From NCBI GenBank assembly GCA_033060915.1, contig CM065384.1:17097501-17161500 (forward strand): a stretch of 64,000 nt of DNA. Direction: 5' to 3'. This DNA is from Euryodendron excelsum. Lineage: Eukaryota; Streptophyta; Magnoliopsida; Ericales; Pentaphylacaceae. Within the stretch, counting starts at the first letter, position 1, and every line of letters begins with the position of its first letter. The notes under the pieces were generated by a model. That model saw only the letters and a list, made by a program, of their open reading frames with translations. It was not told the origin of the DNA and made no database searches. Positions 36,866-49,300 of this stretch are shown here, in pieces. Made by a program: the position numbers and the translations under genes.

Positions 36866-39800
36866 TGTCGTGCCCATGTTTTTTGGGGTGTCCAAGATCT
36901 TTTCGGCTTGGAGACCCTAAAGCACGGAACTCTGTTACTAAAACTCATCCTCCTAGAAGGACTAGTGCGACTAGGTTTGAAAATTGATTTGACTAAGGGC
37001 TTTTTAGAAAAATAGGAGTCACCACCTAACTTGATTAAGGTGACTTAGGGCACCTAAAACTAAGTGTTAATTCGAAGATTAAACTTAGGGTTCTTTAAAA
37101 AAGGTTTTGAAAACTCCCTCAAGAGAGGGTTTTTAAGGAAATAGGTTGTTTGGCAATTTTTGGAAAGTTTTAAGCCCTTTTTGAAAAATAACTCCATTTG
37201 GTCTTTCAAAAACAGAAATCTATGGTCCGGGGGTTGGTTACGTGTAGGAAAGATATTCTAAGATCATCACCCTACCTCGCCCTTTCGGTACGTACATGTC
37301 TAATCACCCTTTGTTCACTTACTAGAATAACCGGTTACCATTGTCCACTTAATATCCACTTTAAAACTTTGGAAATGGGGTTTAGTCATCACTTTTTGAA
37401 TGAATGATGCATGATGCAAGTTTTGGAAGGAGTTTGAAAACATGGGGGTTTTAAATGATTTTAAGATAGAAATTTCGACTTGATAGAAATTTTTGAAAAG
37501 GGGATTGGAGTTAAAATAGAAGTTATGACCACACTATTTCAGGTTGCCTATGTATCTCATTTGCTGAGAATCAGGTCATTCGTAGTCCGGGCAAGAGCCC
37601 GATGAAAAATAGGCGCATTAGGGCCTTTGAGAGGTTTGAAGACACTTTGGGGTTTTCGAAAAAGTTTAAGACACTTTGAGGTCTTTTGGAAAAGTTTAAG
37701 ACACTTTGAGGTCTTTGGAAAAGTTTAAGACACTTTGTGGTCTTGGAAGTTGAAGACTCTTTGTGGTCTTGAAAGTTGAAGACTCGTTGCGGTCTTGGAA
37801 GTTTTGACTTGAAATTGGATGGTGGAGTATTTTGAAAATATTTTTGGATCAACTTAAGGGAGATTTGAAAAAATGCTTTGGCATGACTTAAGAGAACTTG
37901 AAAGTGTTTTTGAAGTCTTGTTTTGAAAACCTTTGAGGCATGATTTTAGAATGTTTTGATGAATTAGTTTTTGAAAGTGGTTTTTGGAAATGGCTAAGGG
38001 TTTGGAATCCTATTATGGACAACCTTAGAGGTTCTTCTTAATTTATCACTTGTCCTCGGAATCCCTAACCATGAGAGGGCTAGAGACACCTTAGGTTTGT
38101 GACCTTTCGAAAATATTTTTGGAAATGCCTTGAAGATGGAGTGTAAGAACATTTGAAGAGTTTATGGAGTTGTTTTATTTTATCAAGAGAGTAGGAGGTT
38201 TTGGAAAAAATGGGTTATGAGAGTAGTTTGAAATTGAGTGATCATTTTAGAAAAAGGGTTCAAAAGTTAGGACCTTGAAGTATACTAACCTAGGTTGGGT
38301 TGGCCTAGGGTTAGGGGTGACCTAAGGTTAACTAACTTGGGTTACGTTAGGTTAACCTAGGGTCAAGATGACCTATGGTTAATTAACTAAGGTTGGGTTA
38401 ACCTAAGGTTAAGGTGACCTAGGATTAACTAACTAGGGTAGGGTTAACCTAAGGTTAGGATGGCTTAGGGTTAGGCAACTAGGGTCAAGTTAACCTAGGG
38501 TTGGGCAACTAGGGTCAAGTTAACCTAGGGTTAGTCAACTAGGGTCAAGTTAACCTAGGGTTAGATTGGAGAATTGTTTTGAAAGTTGTTTTGATGTATT
38601 CTTGGAAAGGGTTTTGAAAAACAAAACATGTTATGCAATGGACTTTGGTTGGCAATCTTTTTGAAGATCATTTTCATGAAAATTTTGATTCTAGTCAAGA
38701 GTATGGTTTATATGGTTGGTGCTTGGAGACCATTCCAAGGAAGGTTTCCTCATGACCATTATAACCATTATCTTGACAAGAGTATGGATTTTAAGAATCA
38801 ACACAATGGTGATAACCTTTGAAAAACCACTATTAATACAAAGATGGAGAGAATAAGCTCTTGAAAACCATTTTTAAGAAGGAGATTTTGAAAATCATTT
38901 TTAAAGGAAACTATTCTAGCAAGTTAACGTTCATATGGCCTATGTAAGGGATACCTCTCAAGTGAGGGTTCCATGGGGCCATTCCAATCACTAAACATGA
39001 GAGAATAGAAACCATAGAAATCAAAGAGTTTGAATATCATTCTTTGGCAAGCATAAAGAGAAAAGAGAACCATTCTAACAATTTAGGACTCTTATGGCCA
39101 ATGTAAAGGGAGACCACTCAAGAGAGGGTTCCACGGGGCCATTTTAACCACTAAATTTGAGAGAATGGAAACCTTGAAAATTAGAGAGTTTGAAAGTAAC
39201 TTTTATGCAAGTTGAAATGCAATGATGCAAAAGTGTGAATTAGGGGGTAGTGGGGGATTTTCTAAGGCATGATTCCTAAGGTCTTATCCTAAACTTCAAA
39301 AGACCAACTTTTGGAATGATTTTTAAAAGGAATATAGAGCTTGAAAATGGTATGAAAATAAAAGTAATGTAAGCATTATAGAAAATGATAATAAGCATAA
39401 AATGAAGCCAAGCATGCAAAATATGATCAAAATAGTAATATGCAAGGGGTCATGATCACATACAAGGCTTATAGGCTACACCACATAAACAAGGGGCTTT
39501 TAGGCCATACCATCTTAAAGTAGGCTAGTGAGAGGTCCCCTTACACGGTGGCTCTCACTTGCTTTCCTCTAGGCATGATCTAAGAGCCCTCTTGGCTCAA
39601 GCATGTAAGAATGGGGGGTTGAAGATAGAGATTAAAATAGAAAATAGCCTAAATAGGCTAGGATGGAAGAGAGAAGAGTGGGGGAAGACACAAATGTAAA
39701 AAGGATACCACCTTTTGCCTTCAACATACTTGTAGTCTTCAAAGGATGCTTTGATGGGAGCTTGAATAACTTCAAGAAGGCTTAGAGGGCTGATAGGGAG

Positions 39801-41762
39801 TGCTTGATGGTGTATAAGGCTTTATATATGAAGTATGTAGGCTTGGGGATGATGGAATCTAAGCTAAGTGTTGGAGGGATGAAGTATGTATAGAGATTCG
39901 CAGTTTTGGAGTGACTTCAGCAAGGCTTTGCATCAGAAATTGGAGTTGGAATATGCAAAGGGTGGTCTGGTATTTATAGAGATTCTGGAACAGGCTTGGG
40001 GCATGTACTACATGTGCCTGGCCAAAATTTGACCCTACATGCGCAGGTACTGTTCCATTGCCAGAATGACACGTGGCACCCCATGTACTGGATAAATCTT
40101 GACTGTTGATCGAAAGTTGGTTGATCTGATCAAAATTTGAGTGCATGTAGCATACGCTCCATCACCTTTGCCTTGATAATTGAGTAGATTGGGAAGGTTT
40201 CGGGAGAATCGGTGGCACTCGGGATGTTCTCCCAGGGCTTCCAACGAACTTTCATGTTTTTGGAGAGTTTGAATTGGGTTTGGAAGCATGGGATATTGTC
40301 TCGAGAAGCATGCATAAAAGGACACTTTTGCGGAGCATCTGTGATATACTCCGAGAGTGTTCGAAAGTGGCTGTTTTTGTTTCGTGTGATCGAGGCCTTC
40401 GGGAAGCGATCCTTTCGATCGGACCGTACCGATGGAAAGTACTCTGGAAATACTTTCGGGAATTCTCAGATTTACGCATTTCTCAAGTCGTTTGACGGTG
40501 CGTCTTGATTAAGGAACTGAGGAAAAAGTCAACCTTGGCACAGCGTCTGCAAGACGCACTAGGGGTTGCCAAAAGTAACCGGGTTTGAGTTGTATGATGA
40601 AGGGCTTCGGGAGGTGATCTATCCGATCGAACCGTATCAATGGAAAGATCTATGAACGGGCTTTCGGGAATTCCCTGATTTACGCCTTTCTCAAGTCAGT
40701 TGACGATATGTTATAACCGGGGAATCAAGATAAAAGACAATTTAAACGGAGCATCTGCGAGACGCTCTAGGGAAATTTTATCGAGTCGTGTGAGTTTAAT
40801 GTCGTAGGGTCCTCCTTAGGTTAAACAAGGGTGTATGGTGAAGCCCTTTGCTCGAAATCCCAAGATCGGTGCTGTTTCGGGGCATGTTTGGATTTTTAGG
40901 GACAAAACAGTCATTTTGGCCAGGATTGGCTGGAAATGGTCAAGAATTGTTTGGTGTGTTATGTTAAGCTTATAGGGTTGTTCAGGGATGGTTTTGGGAA
41001 AGTCTTTTACTATTCGGCGGGGTTGTGCAGTGTTGAGGTGTTCAGAGGCAAAATGGTCATTTTGACTAAAGCGAGCTGGAATAGGACCGAAAGCGGACCA
41101 AATGTCGTGTGGGGGACGCCTACTAGTTTAACAACACTTTGGAAGGATGAACTTATCATTTTGAGGGATTTTAAACTTTTCCAAAATGTGCCCGGAGGCC
41201 CAAAGGGCAGGTTTGGTCATTTTTCATCGAGTCGGGCTAGCAGGCGCCGGTGTTGACCTAGGTGTTGGTTCCCGAGACCGCCCGGTCTAAAAAAACTATC
41301 TGTGCGGTGCTGGTCTCTAAGAACGCCCGGTCTTAGAGAACTACCTAAAGGGGTGGTGTTGGTTCCTGAGAACGTCTGGTCCTAGAAAGCTACCTGGAAG
41401 GGTGGTGTTGGTCTCTGAGAACGCCCGGTCTCGGAGAACTACCAAATGACGGACATTCTACGTTGGCAGGCTAGTAGGCGCTAGAAGTGAACCGTCTGGA
41501 ATTTGATGAGGTGTTGGTCCCCAAGATCGCCCAATCCCGGGAAGCTACCTGGATGGCGTTGATTTTCGGGACTGCCCGATCTGGAAAGCTGCCTGGAATA
41601 ATGGTGCTTATGGCTCTAGCGGGTCCTTATAGACCAAAGAAGCGACCAGTTAGTTGGATTGGAGATTGTAAGGCTCATCTTGAACTTGCATGTGTTGTGA
41701 TGTTGGAAAGCGAACCCGGTCGGGCCGGAGATTGCCGAGCGGGCAAAAATGGGGTGCTTACA
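36866..41762 (-). mobile_element. 3' LTR of element E
   Basis: 4,897 bp. On the minus strand it starts TGTAAGCACCCCATTTTTGC at 41762 and ends GGGCACGACA at 36866. It shares the terminal sequences and the block GACTACGAATGACCTGATTC (minus strand near 37590) with LTRs A, B and C but differs in the middle, so it is a related subfamily. Minus-strand TATAAATA is at 39971-39978. Tandem repeats lie at 41262-41620 (about 66-bp units with GAGAACGCCCGGTCT) and 38472-38561 (three 30-bp units ending in TTAACCTAGGGTT). Confidence 0.88.
39971..39978 (-). promoter_or_regulatory. TATA box of the element E LTR
   Basis: Minus-strand TATAAATA. Twenty-two bases upstream on that strand is the near-palindrome GCACATGTAGTACATGC (40001-40017). 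Confidence 0.7.
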
Positions 41763-41779
41763 GCTGCCCCTCTTTTTTT
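41763..41779 (-). other. polypurine tract of element E
   Basis: On the minus strand this reads AAAAAAAGAGGGGCAGC immediately before the LTR start TGTAAGC. It is the normal plus-strand primer site, and identifies the LTR at 36866-41762 as the 3' LTR. Confidence 0.88.
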
Positions 41780-42097
41780 GGCTTTGCTTGTTGAAGGCAG
41801 AAAAATAACAAGGTAAGAATCCCTTTTTAGTCGCAAGGCGATCGAAGGGACAATGTGCCGGTATATTTAGAATGCTTTGGGACCTCTTGTGAGTCACTGG
41901 TTTGGAAAGCTTTGGGATTCAAAAAGCTTTACATTCCGGTCGGGGATCGAGTCGTCGATTTGATATGGTTTGGTTCAGGACATTCAATTCTTGCGAGTGA
42001 ATGTTGAAAGCTTGATATTCGGCTTTTGAAAATCCTAGAAACAAATTCGGACCTCGGGAAGTTTGAAACTAGTTTTGGCAAGAAGTTGATCCCTTGG

Positions 42098-42210
42098 GCG
42101 CATGTGTTACACGTGCGCCTGGTGTTTTAAGCCTTGCACATGTTATACATGCGCGAGTTTGAGTTTTGTGCTAGCGCGTCTGCTACATGCGCGAACCCGT
42201 GGCATATAAA
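42098..42210 (+). promoter_or_regulatory. promoter of the antisense PMD gene
   Basis: TATAAA at 42205-42210 is preceded by three related near-palindromes: GCGCATGTGTTACACGTGCGC (from 42099, written here as 21 letters across its centre), GCACATGTTATACATGC (42136-42152) and GCGTCTGCTACATGCGCG (42176-42193). The middle one matches 15 of 17 positions of the motif upstream of the LTR TATA box of the same element. A leader of about 90 bases would run to the ATG at 42326. Confidence 0.6.
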
Positions 42211-43084
42211 CAGAGCAGGTTCGCGTTTTCAGTGTTGCGTTTTTGAGTTCCAGTTCGATTCTGCCATTCTCTCTGAAGGATTTTCGAAGGATTTTGCTCG
42301 GGAATTATTAGAGGAGTGTTGGGAGATGTTGGGCATGTGCCGAGGATCATCATTGTCGCCGGATTCTCGCCGGAAAGCTTGGTTTTCGCCGAAAAATTTC
42401 AAAGGTTAGTTTTCGATAGTTTCTTCGATTTCGATGTATGTATCTCTGTTTCTTGCAAATGATCTGTGTAACCCTATGTTTTAGGCTATTTAGAACACAA
42501 TGATCAGATTACTTTTGTGATTTGAGGGAGATTTGAGCGCGTTTTGAATGATCTTGCATGTTTTGTGAAAGTGGGTTTTTGCGACACTCGAAAAATTGCC
42601 TATACAAGCTTGGGCATTGACTGTTTGTGTGTGATTTGTGTATCGAGAACCTTAGAAAAATGTGTAGAACAACCGTTTGAAGTTTCGTGATTTTCTAAAA
42701 AATTTTGCATTTTTTGAATTTTCAAAAATTACAAAAATAGAAAAAAATTAAGGAAAATTATAAAACAGACTTCGTTGGGGGCCAAAAGAATTGTAGAATG
42801 TTCTTGGAAAATTGTAATGGCAATCTTGAACGTTTTAGGGATTTTCGTTAAGCTTTGGAAGTAAAAATGTGACTAAAAAATTTAGAAAAATCGAAAGAAT
42901 TAACCTAAAAAATTGTGTTTAAGGAAGGAACCCGGGTTGTGGAAGGCGGGGTTGCTCTGATTAACGTGGTTGGGTGTTTGAGGTGTTTCGGATCGTATTT
43001 GTGATTTGTTTAATTTTTCGGGATAGTGGCTTTTTAAGGCAAAACTCTGCTAAAATTTTCAACAATTTTAACACTTCACTTTAA

Positions 43085-43955
43085 AACTTTTCGGTAAAGT
43101 AAATCTTTTTGACAAAGGGCCTTTGAAGGAGAGAGCCCGGAGAACCCGTAACTTCAGAGAAATTTTTGGGAGTGGGATTTTTGAAGGAGAAAATCCTGAA
43201 AAATCGGTTTGGACTTTTGAAACCAAACTTTTTGAGGAAAAAGCTTGAAAGCCCTTAGAAAATTTTGAAATAGGGCTTTTGAAGGGGAAAGCCCGAGAAA
43301 CCGGTTTGAACTTTGAAACCAAGCTTTTTGAGGAAAAAGCTTGAAAACCCTTAGAAAATTTTGAAATAGGGCTTTTGAAGGGGAAAGCCTGAGAAACCAG
43401 TTTGAACTTTGAAACCAAACTTTGTGAGGAAAAAGCTTGAAAACCCTTAAAAAATTTTGAAATAGGGCTTTTGAAGGGGAAAGCCTGAGAAACCGGTTTG
43501 AACTTTGAAACCAAACTTTTTGAGGAAAAAGCTTGAGAACCCTTAAAAAATTTTTGAACTAGGGCTTTTGAAGGGAAAAGCCCGAGAAACTGGTCTGAAA
43601 CTTTTTTGAAATTAGACTTTTTAAGGAAAAAGTCCAGAAAACCGTTAGAAAATCTTGAAATAGAGCTTTTGAAGGGGAAAGCCCGCGAAACCGATTTGAA
43701 ACTTTGAAATGAGACTTTTCGAGGAAAAATCTTGAAAATCCTTAGAAACTTTTTGAACAAAAGCTTTTGAAGGGAAAAGCCCGAGAAACCGGTCTGAAAT
43801 TTTTTTTGAAATTAGACTTTTTGAGGAAAAAGCCCAAAAAACAGTTAAAAATGTTGAAATAGAGCTTTTGGAGGAAAAAGCCCGAGAAACCGGTTTTGAA
43901 ATTTTGCAACCAAACTTTTTGAGGGGAAAGCTTGAAAACCGTTGAAAAATCTTAA
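43085..43955 (-). repeat. 96-bp tandem repeats, open on the minus strand
   Basis: About nine units of 96 bp (32 codons) within intron 1 of the antisense gene. Each carries two hairpins: AAGCTTTTTGAGGAAAAAGC-type (stem AAGCTTTTT/AAAAAGCTT) and GGGCTTTTGAAGGGGAAAGC-type (stem GGGCTTT/AAAGCCC). Because the unit is a multiple of three, the minus strand stays open for 230 codons with a repeating KSLVSKFKPVSQAFPF-like sequence. No start context or homology supports it as a gene. Confidence 0.85.
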
Positions 43956-43974
43956 GCGGTGATAAATGAGGCCC

Positions 43975-44190
43975 TGGCCCTTCCATTCTTTCTTTTCTCT
44001 CCTTTTTTTTTTCTTCTCTTCTACTTTTTTTTTTTTCTCTCTTTTTTTTTTTCTTCTTTTCCTTTCTTTTTTTTTTTTTCTTTTTTTCTTCTTTTTTTTT
44101 TCTTCTTTTTTTTCTTTTCTTTTTTTTTTTCTCTCTTTTTTTTTGTCTTTTTTTTTTTGTTCTTTTCTTTTCATTTTTTTGTATATACAT
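43975..44190 (+). repeat. 215-base pyrimidine tract at the end of intron 1
   Basis: Almost pure T/C on the plus strand (pure purine on the element's sense strand), ending about 75 bases before the splice acceptor at 44266. It may serve as an oversized polypyrimidine tract for the antisense intron. It also resembles a second polypurine tract for the element. Confidence 0.85.
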
Positions 44191-44699
44191 TGACGCTTTT
44201 ATCTTTGCGCTTATCACATATGATAACTGACTGATTCTTCTGAATGTTGTCATCCTTTTTTTAGAGTGTCGGAGGCTAGGGGTGATGGTTCGGACAGGAG
44301 GCGTCACGGGAAGGCGCTGCGGATAAAGCTCGAGGAGGGCAGCAGCAGTTGGGATAGCTCGGCTAGGGGTAGCAGGAGGAGCGGTTTAGCTCGGAGCAGT
44401 GGTCGAGGTGGCCCAGCGCGAGAAGGCAGCAGGGGTGTTTCTGAGCGGAGTAGTGGTAGAGTCGGTTCTCCTCGGGGTGGCCGCAATGGATCACAGCGAT
44501 CTTCAAGTGTAAGCACCCCATTTTTGACCGCTTGGCAGTCTACACTTTGTCCAGACTTGTTTTCAAGTCATTGTGGGCGTATTCCAATCGAAATTGATTT
44601 TCTAAGTCCATATCTTGTCTGTCCATCGCTTCGCGGGCCCACCAGGCCTAAATAGAGGCAAAATGACCAAAATGCCCTTAGGGGCAATGTCCTTTCCTT

Positions 44700-45290
44700 T
44701 CCAATCCCTCTCTCGAGATAGTTTATTCCTCGAGACGGTTCTAATCCACGCACGTCTTTTCAAAGACGGTAAGACCTCTTTCCAATCCCTCTCTCGAGAC
44801 GGTTCCAATCCAGGCACGTCTTCTCGAAGACGGTAAGTCCCCTTTCCAATCCCTCTCTCGGGACAGTTTATTCCTTAAGACGGTTCCAATCCCAGCACGT
44901 CTTTTCGAAGACGGTAAGACCTCTTTCCAATCCCACTCTCGAGACAGTTTATTCCTCGAGACAGTTCCAAATCAGGCACGTTTTTTCGAAGACGGTAAGA
45001 CCCCTTTCCAATCCCACTCTCGAGACAGTTTATTCCTCGAGACGGTTCCAAATCAGGCACGTCTTTTCGAAGACGGTAAGACCCCTTTCCAATCCCTCTC
45101 TCGGGACAGTTTATTCCTTGAGACGGTTCCAATTCAGGCACGTCTTTTCGAAGACGGTAAGACCCCTTTCCAATCCCTCTCTTGAGACAGTTTATTCCTC
45201 GAGACGGTTCCAATCTAGGCACGTCTTTTCAAAGACGGTAAGACCCCTTTCTAATCCCTCTCTCAGGACAGTTTATTCCTCGAGACGGTT
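44700..45290 (+). repeat. tandem two-hairpin array in LTR B
   Basis: About seven units of 80-86 bp. Each has CGTCTTTTCGAAGACG (6-bp stem, TTCG loop) and TCTCGAG...CTCGAGA around an 11-base loop (ACAGTTTATTC), joined by GTAAGACCCCTTTCCAATCC. Confidence 0.88.
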
Positions 45291-46329
45291 TGAGTAGCGA
45301 AAATACTCGTAAATATCACAACTGTTAGAATAGCGGAAATACTCACAAATAGGTCGATATAGGGAATTGCCAACAATCCCTTGTGTCACGACGACCGCCG
45401 TCAGAGTAGCGGAAACACTCAAAACCCAGGTTAACACCAGTGTCTGTTAGCTCATTTCGGTGAAAAAATGACCAAACTGCCCCTTGGATATTTTTCGAGA
45501 CTTACCGGTCAAGATGACCATTTTGGCCCTAGGCATCCGAACGCCCCGGGAACCACACCGACTCTGGGTATCAAACTGGTAACCTCTCGAGAATACTTCT
45601 TATAGTATTCTCAATCCTCCTCTACCTTTCCAGATCATTCCGAGTCAGCTCCGGTAAACCTGATGCAAAATGACCGTTTTGCCCCTGGTGGGCCGGTCTC
45701 CTTTTTCGACCACACCGGCTCTAGGTATCAAATAGGTAATCTCCTAAGATTGCTTCTTATAGTATTCTCAACCTTTCCTTATCTTTCCGGATCATTTCGA
45801 GTCAGTTCCGGCAAACCCGGTACAAAAATGACCGTTTTTCCCCTGGTGGGCTGGTCACCTCTTCTGACCACACCGGCTCTGGGTATCAAACCAGCAACCT
45901 TTGGGAACATTCTGAATAATGTTTTCAAATCCCAAGTCTTCTTCCGGGACAATCCGAGCCTGTCCCGGCAGTTTTCCGGTCCGATTGACCATTTTGCCCC
46001 TAAAGGCCCGGTCAACCTTTCCGACCCATCTTATCCTCATTTCTCAAAGTCAAATACCTCCAGGACACTATTTTAAGTGTTCCTGCTCTTTTCCAGCCTT
46101 CCGGGTCATTCCCGGCTCCTTCAAATCATTTTCGAACTTTTCGGAGTCACTTCTAGTGAAGCCATGCTAAAAATTGCATGGTAGTCATTAGTACAGGTGC
46201 TCAAATCTAGTCAAAGATATGTTGCTTGCCGACCTTAAATATTTCCTAAATGGCTGGCGCCACAACTAGTGGCGTCAAGCCAAAAAATGGCCTGGCGCCA
46301 CTCCTAGTGGCGCCAGTATAAAATTTGGC

Positions 46330-46376
46330 CTGGCGCCACTACAACAGGCGCCAGTGTTGTCCAACCTCTATAAATA
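46330..46376 (+). promoter_or_regulatory. LTR B core promoter: inverted repeat plus TATA box
   Basis: CTGGCGCC at 46330-46337 and GGCGCCAG at 46347-46354 are perfect 8-base arms around ACTACAACA, followed 15 bases later by TATAAATA at 46369-46376. A second pair, TGGCGCCACT and AGTGGCGCCA with a 3-base gap, lies just upstream at about 46292-46314. Confidence 0.65.
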
Positions 46377-49300
46377 CAGAGCCTCCTCCAACGTGAAAAG
46401 GGTCCGTCAACTCAGTCCAAAAATTCTATATTTCAATATACAGAGCTCGAGCACCTCCTAAACCCTAGCCTCAGGTTTTCCAAACCCTAGCCACCATACA
46501 CAAACCCTAGCCTCATATACACTCCCATACACCCCCATACACTCATACACTAACCTTCAACCCTCCTTCGAAGACTTGAAGAGTTGCAATTTGAAGTTTG
46601 AAGATTGAAGATCAAGACGAAGACCGAAGATCGAAAACAAGCAAGGCGCGCAAAATAAACAAGATACAAGGTAGGTTCTCCATTTAAATTTTCGCACTTC
46701 CCCCTCTCTCTTCTCTCTCCTAACCCACTTGGATTTTCTCTATTTTAATCCCCCATCTCTTCCCCCCCCCCTTTCTTTGCATGCTCGAAACAAGGGGATT
46801 CCCGGTCCATGTGTAGGATTGGACTATTGGAGAGTCACCGTGTCGGGAGCTTTCTTCTAGTCTAACCAGAGACCACGTGGGTCCGACCCCCTTGATTATG
46901 TGGTGAAGCCTTAGCCTTGTATGTTCACGACCCCAAAATTGCATTGTGCATATCATGATCTTGCATCTTTCAAAAATCGTTTTCAAAGTTGTTTTAAAAA
47001 TCGTTTTCAAACTTGTTTCCAAAATTGTATTAAAATCCTCTTTTTCAAAAACTTGTTTTCCAGAATCACAACCTTAGGGTGATTCTAGTCTTTCCATAGC
47101 TAGGATTGCTTTAGGAAAGTGTTATATTTAAAGTGACCTTCATGGTCCATATTTTCAACTCCTTGTTATTTTCAAAAACCACTTTCCTAAGGTTGTTCTA
47201 GCCTTCCTATGGCTAGAATTGCTTTAGGCAAGTGAGATGTTTTTACACTTCCTAAAAACTCTATTTTCAAAAAACTCTTTTCCTAAAAATCTCTTTCAAT
47301 ATACTTTCCTAAAATTCTCCTTTCCAAAGTGGTTTTCTAAAAACTCTTTCCAAAAATCTATTTTTCAAAACTCTCTTTTTGAACCCCTTTCCAAAACTCT
47401 CTTTCCTCAAAATTCATCTTCTAAAAACGCTCCCTAAAAATCTTTCTAAAAACTCTCTTCCCAAAATCTTCCTTCTAGAAATTCCCCTCTAGAGTTTTCC
47501 TTCTAAAACTTACGTTTCCAAAAACACACTTTCCAAAAACTCCTCTTTAAAATCTTTTTCTAAAAACTCTATCTTCAAATTCACTTTCCAAAAACTCCTC
47601 CCTAGGATTTCCTTCTAGAAAATCTTCGTTTCTAAAAACACGCTTTCCAAAAACTCTTTTCTTAGAGCCCAAGTCAAGCCCTAGAACCCACAATTAGGAA
47701 ACGCTAATTTTCTTTCCAAAAACATGATTTTCAAACTTTGCCCCAAACCTAGGTTTCCAAAACCTCTTGTTTTTACATCCAAACGATACACGTTTCCAAG
47801 ACTTGTTTTCTACGTCGAAACTATAGTTTTCCAAATTTAGGATTTCTAGAATCTCCTTTTTCAAATCCTTACCAAATCTAACCTTCCTTTTAGGAAACCA
47901 AATCCAATCTATCTATTTAGGAAACTAGATCCCGTCCTCCGTTTTTGAAAACAAAATCAAATCTTTTTTTTTAGAAACCAAATCCAATCCCTTCTTAATC
48001 CAAACCTTTCTTAATTCATTTCCTTCCTAAACCTAAACCTTAAATCTTTCTTTAAATTTCAAAATCCAAATATTTCCTAATTCGAATCCTTCCTAAGCTT
48101 CTCATTTCCTAAATCTTAAGTTCCCAAAAGTTGAAAATAAAAATCTTTCCTAAATTTTAAGACTCAATTTCCACATCCTTCCTAACTCCACTCTTTCCTA
48201 ATTCTACCCCTTTCTAAATCTTAACTTTTTAAACCTAAGTTTTCAAACCCTTCCTAAATTCAAACCCTTCCTAATTTCAAGATTTTCTAAAATTAAAACT
48301 CTAAAACTTTCTAAATCTTAAACTTTCTAAATTTCAAATCTTTTCAAATTTCAAAACTTTCTAAACTCAAGACTTTCCAATTTTCAAAACTTCCCTATTT
48401 CAAAACTTTCCAAATTCTAAACTTTCCAACTTTCAAAACTTCCTATTTTCAAAACCTTTCCTAAAACAACACTTTCCTAAGTTGAAATTTTCCTAATTCA
48501 AAACTTTCCTAAGTGGAAACTTTCCTAATTCAAAACTTTCCTAATTTCAAAACTTTCCTAACTTCGAAACTCTCCTAATTTGAAAGCCTTCCAAATTCAA
48601 AACTTTCTTAATTCGAAACTTTCCAAAAAATGAAACTTTCCTAATTCGAAACTTTCCTAAATCAGACCTTTTCCTAATTCAAACATTTCCTAAATCCAAT
48701 CTTTCCTAATCTCCTAAACCTTCCAAGTCAAGTCGAATCTTTCCCAAGTCTCTTCTCTTTCCTAAGTCTAGGTTTCCTAAACCTCCATCTTTCCAAAATA
48801 AGTCTAAATCTCTCTTCCAAGTTCTATCTTTTCAAATCAAAATTCAATCTCTTCAATTCCAAAATTCTAAATTCCAAATTTCAATCTTCTATTCTAAGTT
48901 CAATCTTTTCAAATCTTCCAATCCAATTTTCAATTCAATCTCCTTTGCCAAATCAACTCTTCTATTCTCAATCGGACTCTTGTCCGAACTACGACTAACC
49001 TGATTCCTCCAAAAGGATACGTAGGCAACCCGCATGGGAGCGGTCACAACTTCTTTCAAACCTCCAATTCCACAACCTTCTTCAAATCTCAAATTCCAAT
49101 TTCAAATCCATCTTTCCAAATCTCTTTTCAAATCAAATCAAATTCTTTTCAAATCTCTTTCCAAAATCTATTTTTCAATTCTCTTTTCTTGCACTTACAT
49201 ATCATGCATCATATCTTTTTAAACATTTTTTTCAAAGTGGATAGGATTAAACATTAGTTAATTAAAGACTCTCATAGGTGAATCTAGGGTAGATTGACAT

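Noticed and set aside
38280..38570. Interstitial telomere-like TTAGGG/CCTAGGG stretch
   Set aside because: The units are 30 bp or longer with CTAGGGTCAAGTTAAC, not the plant TTTAGGG repeat, and lie within the element E LTR.
43959..44234. Phe-rich plus-strand frames
   Set aside because: They are translations of the 215-base T/C tract.
43645..44307. 220-codon Lys/Arg-rich minus-strand frame
   Set aside because: It is the translation of the purine tract and part of the 96-bp repeats.
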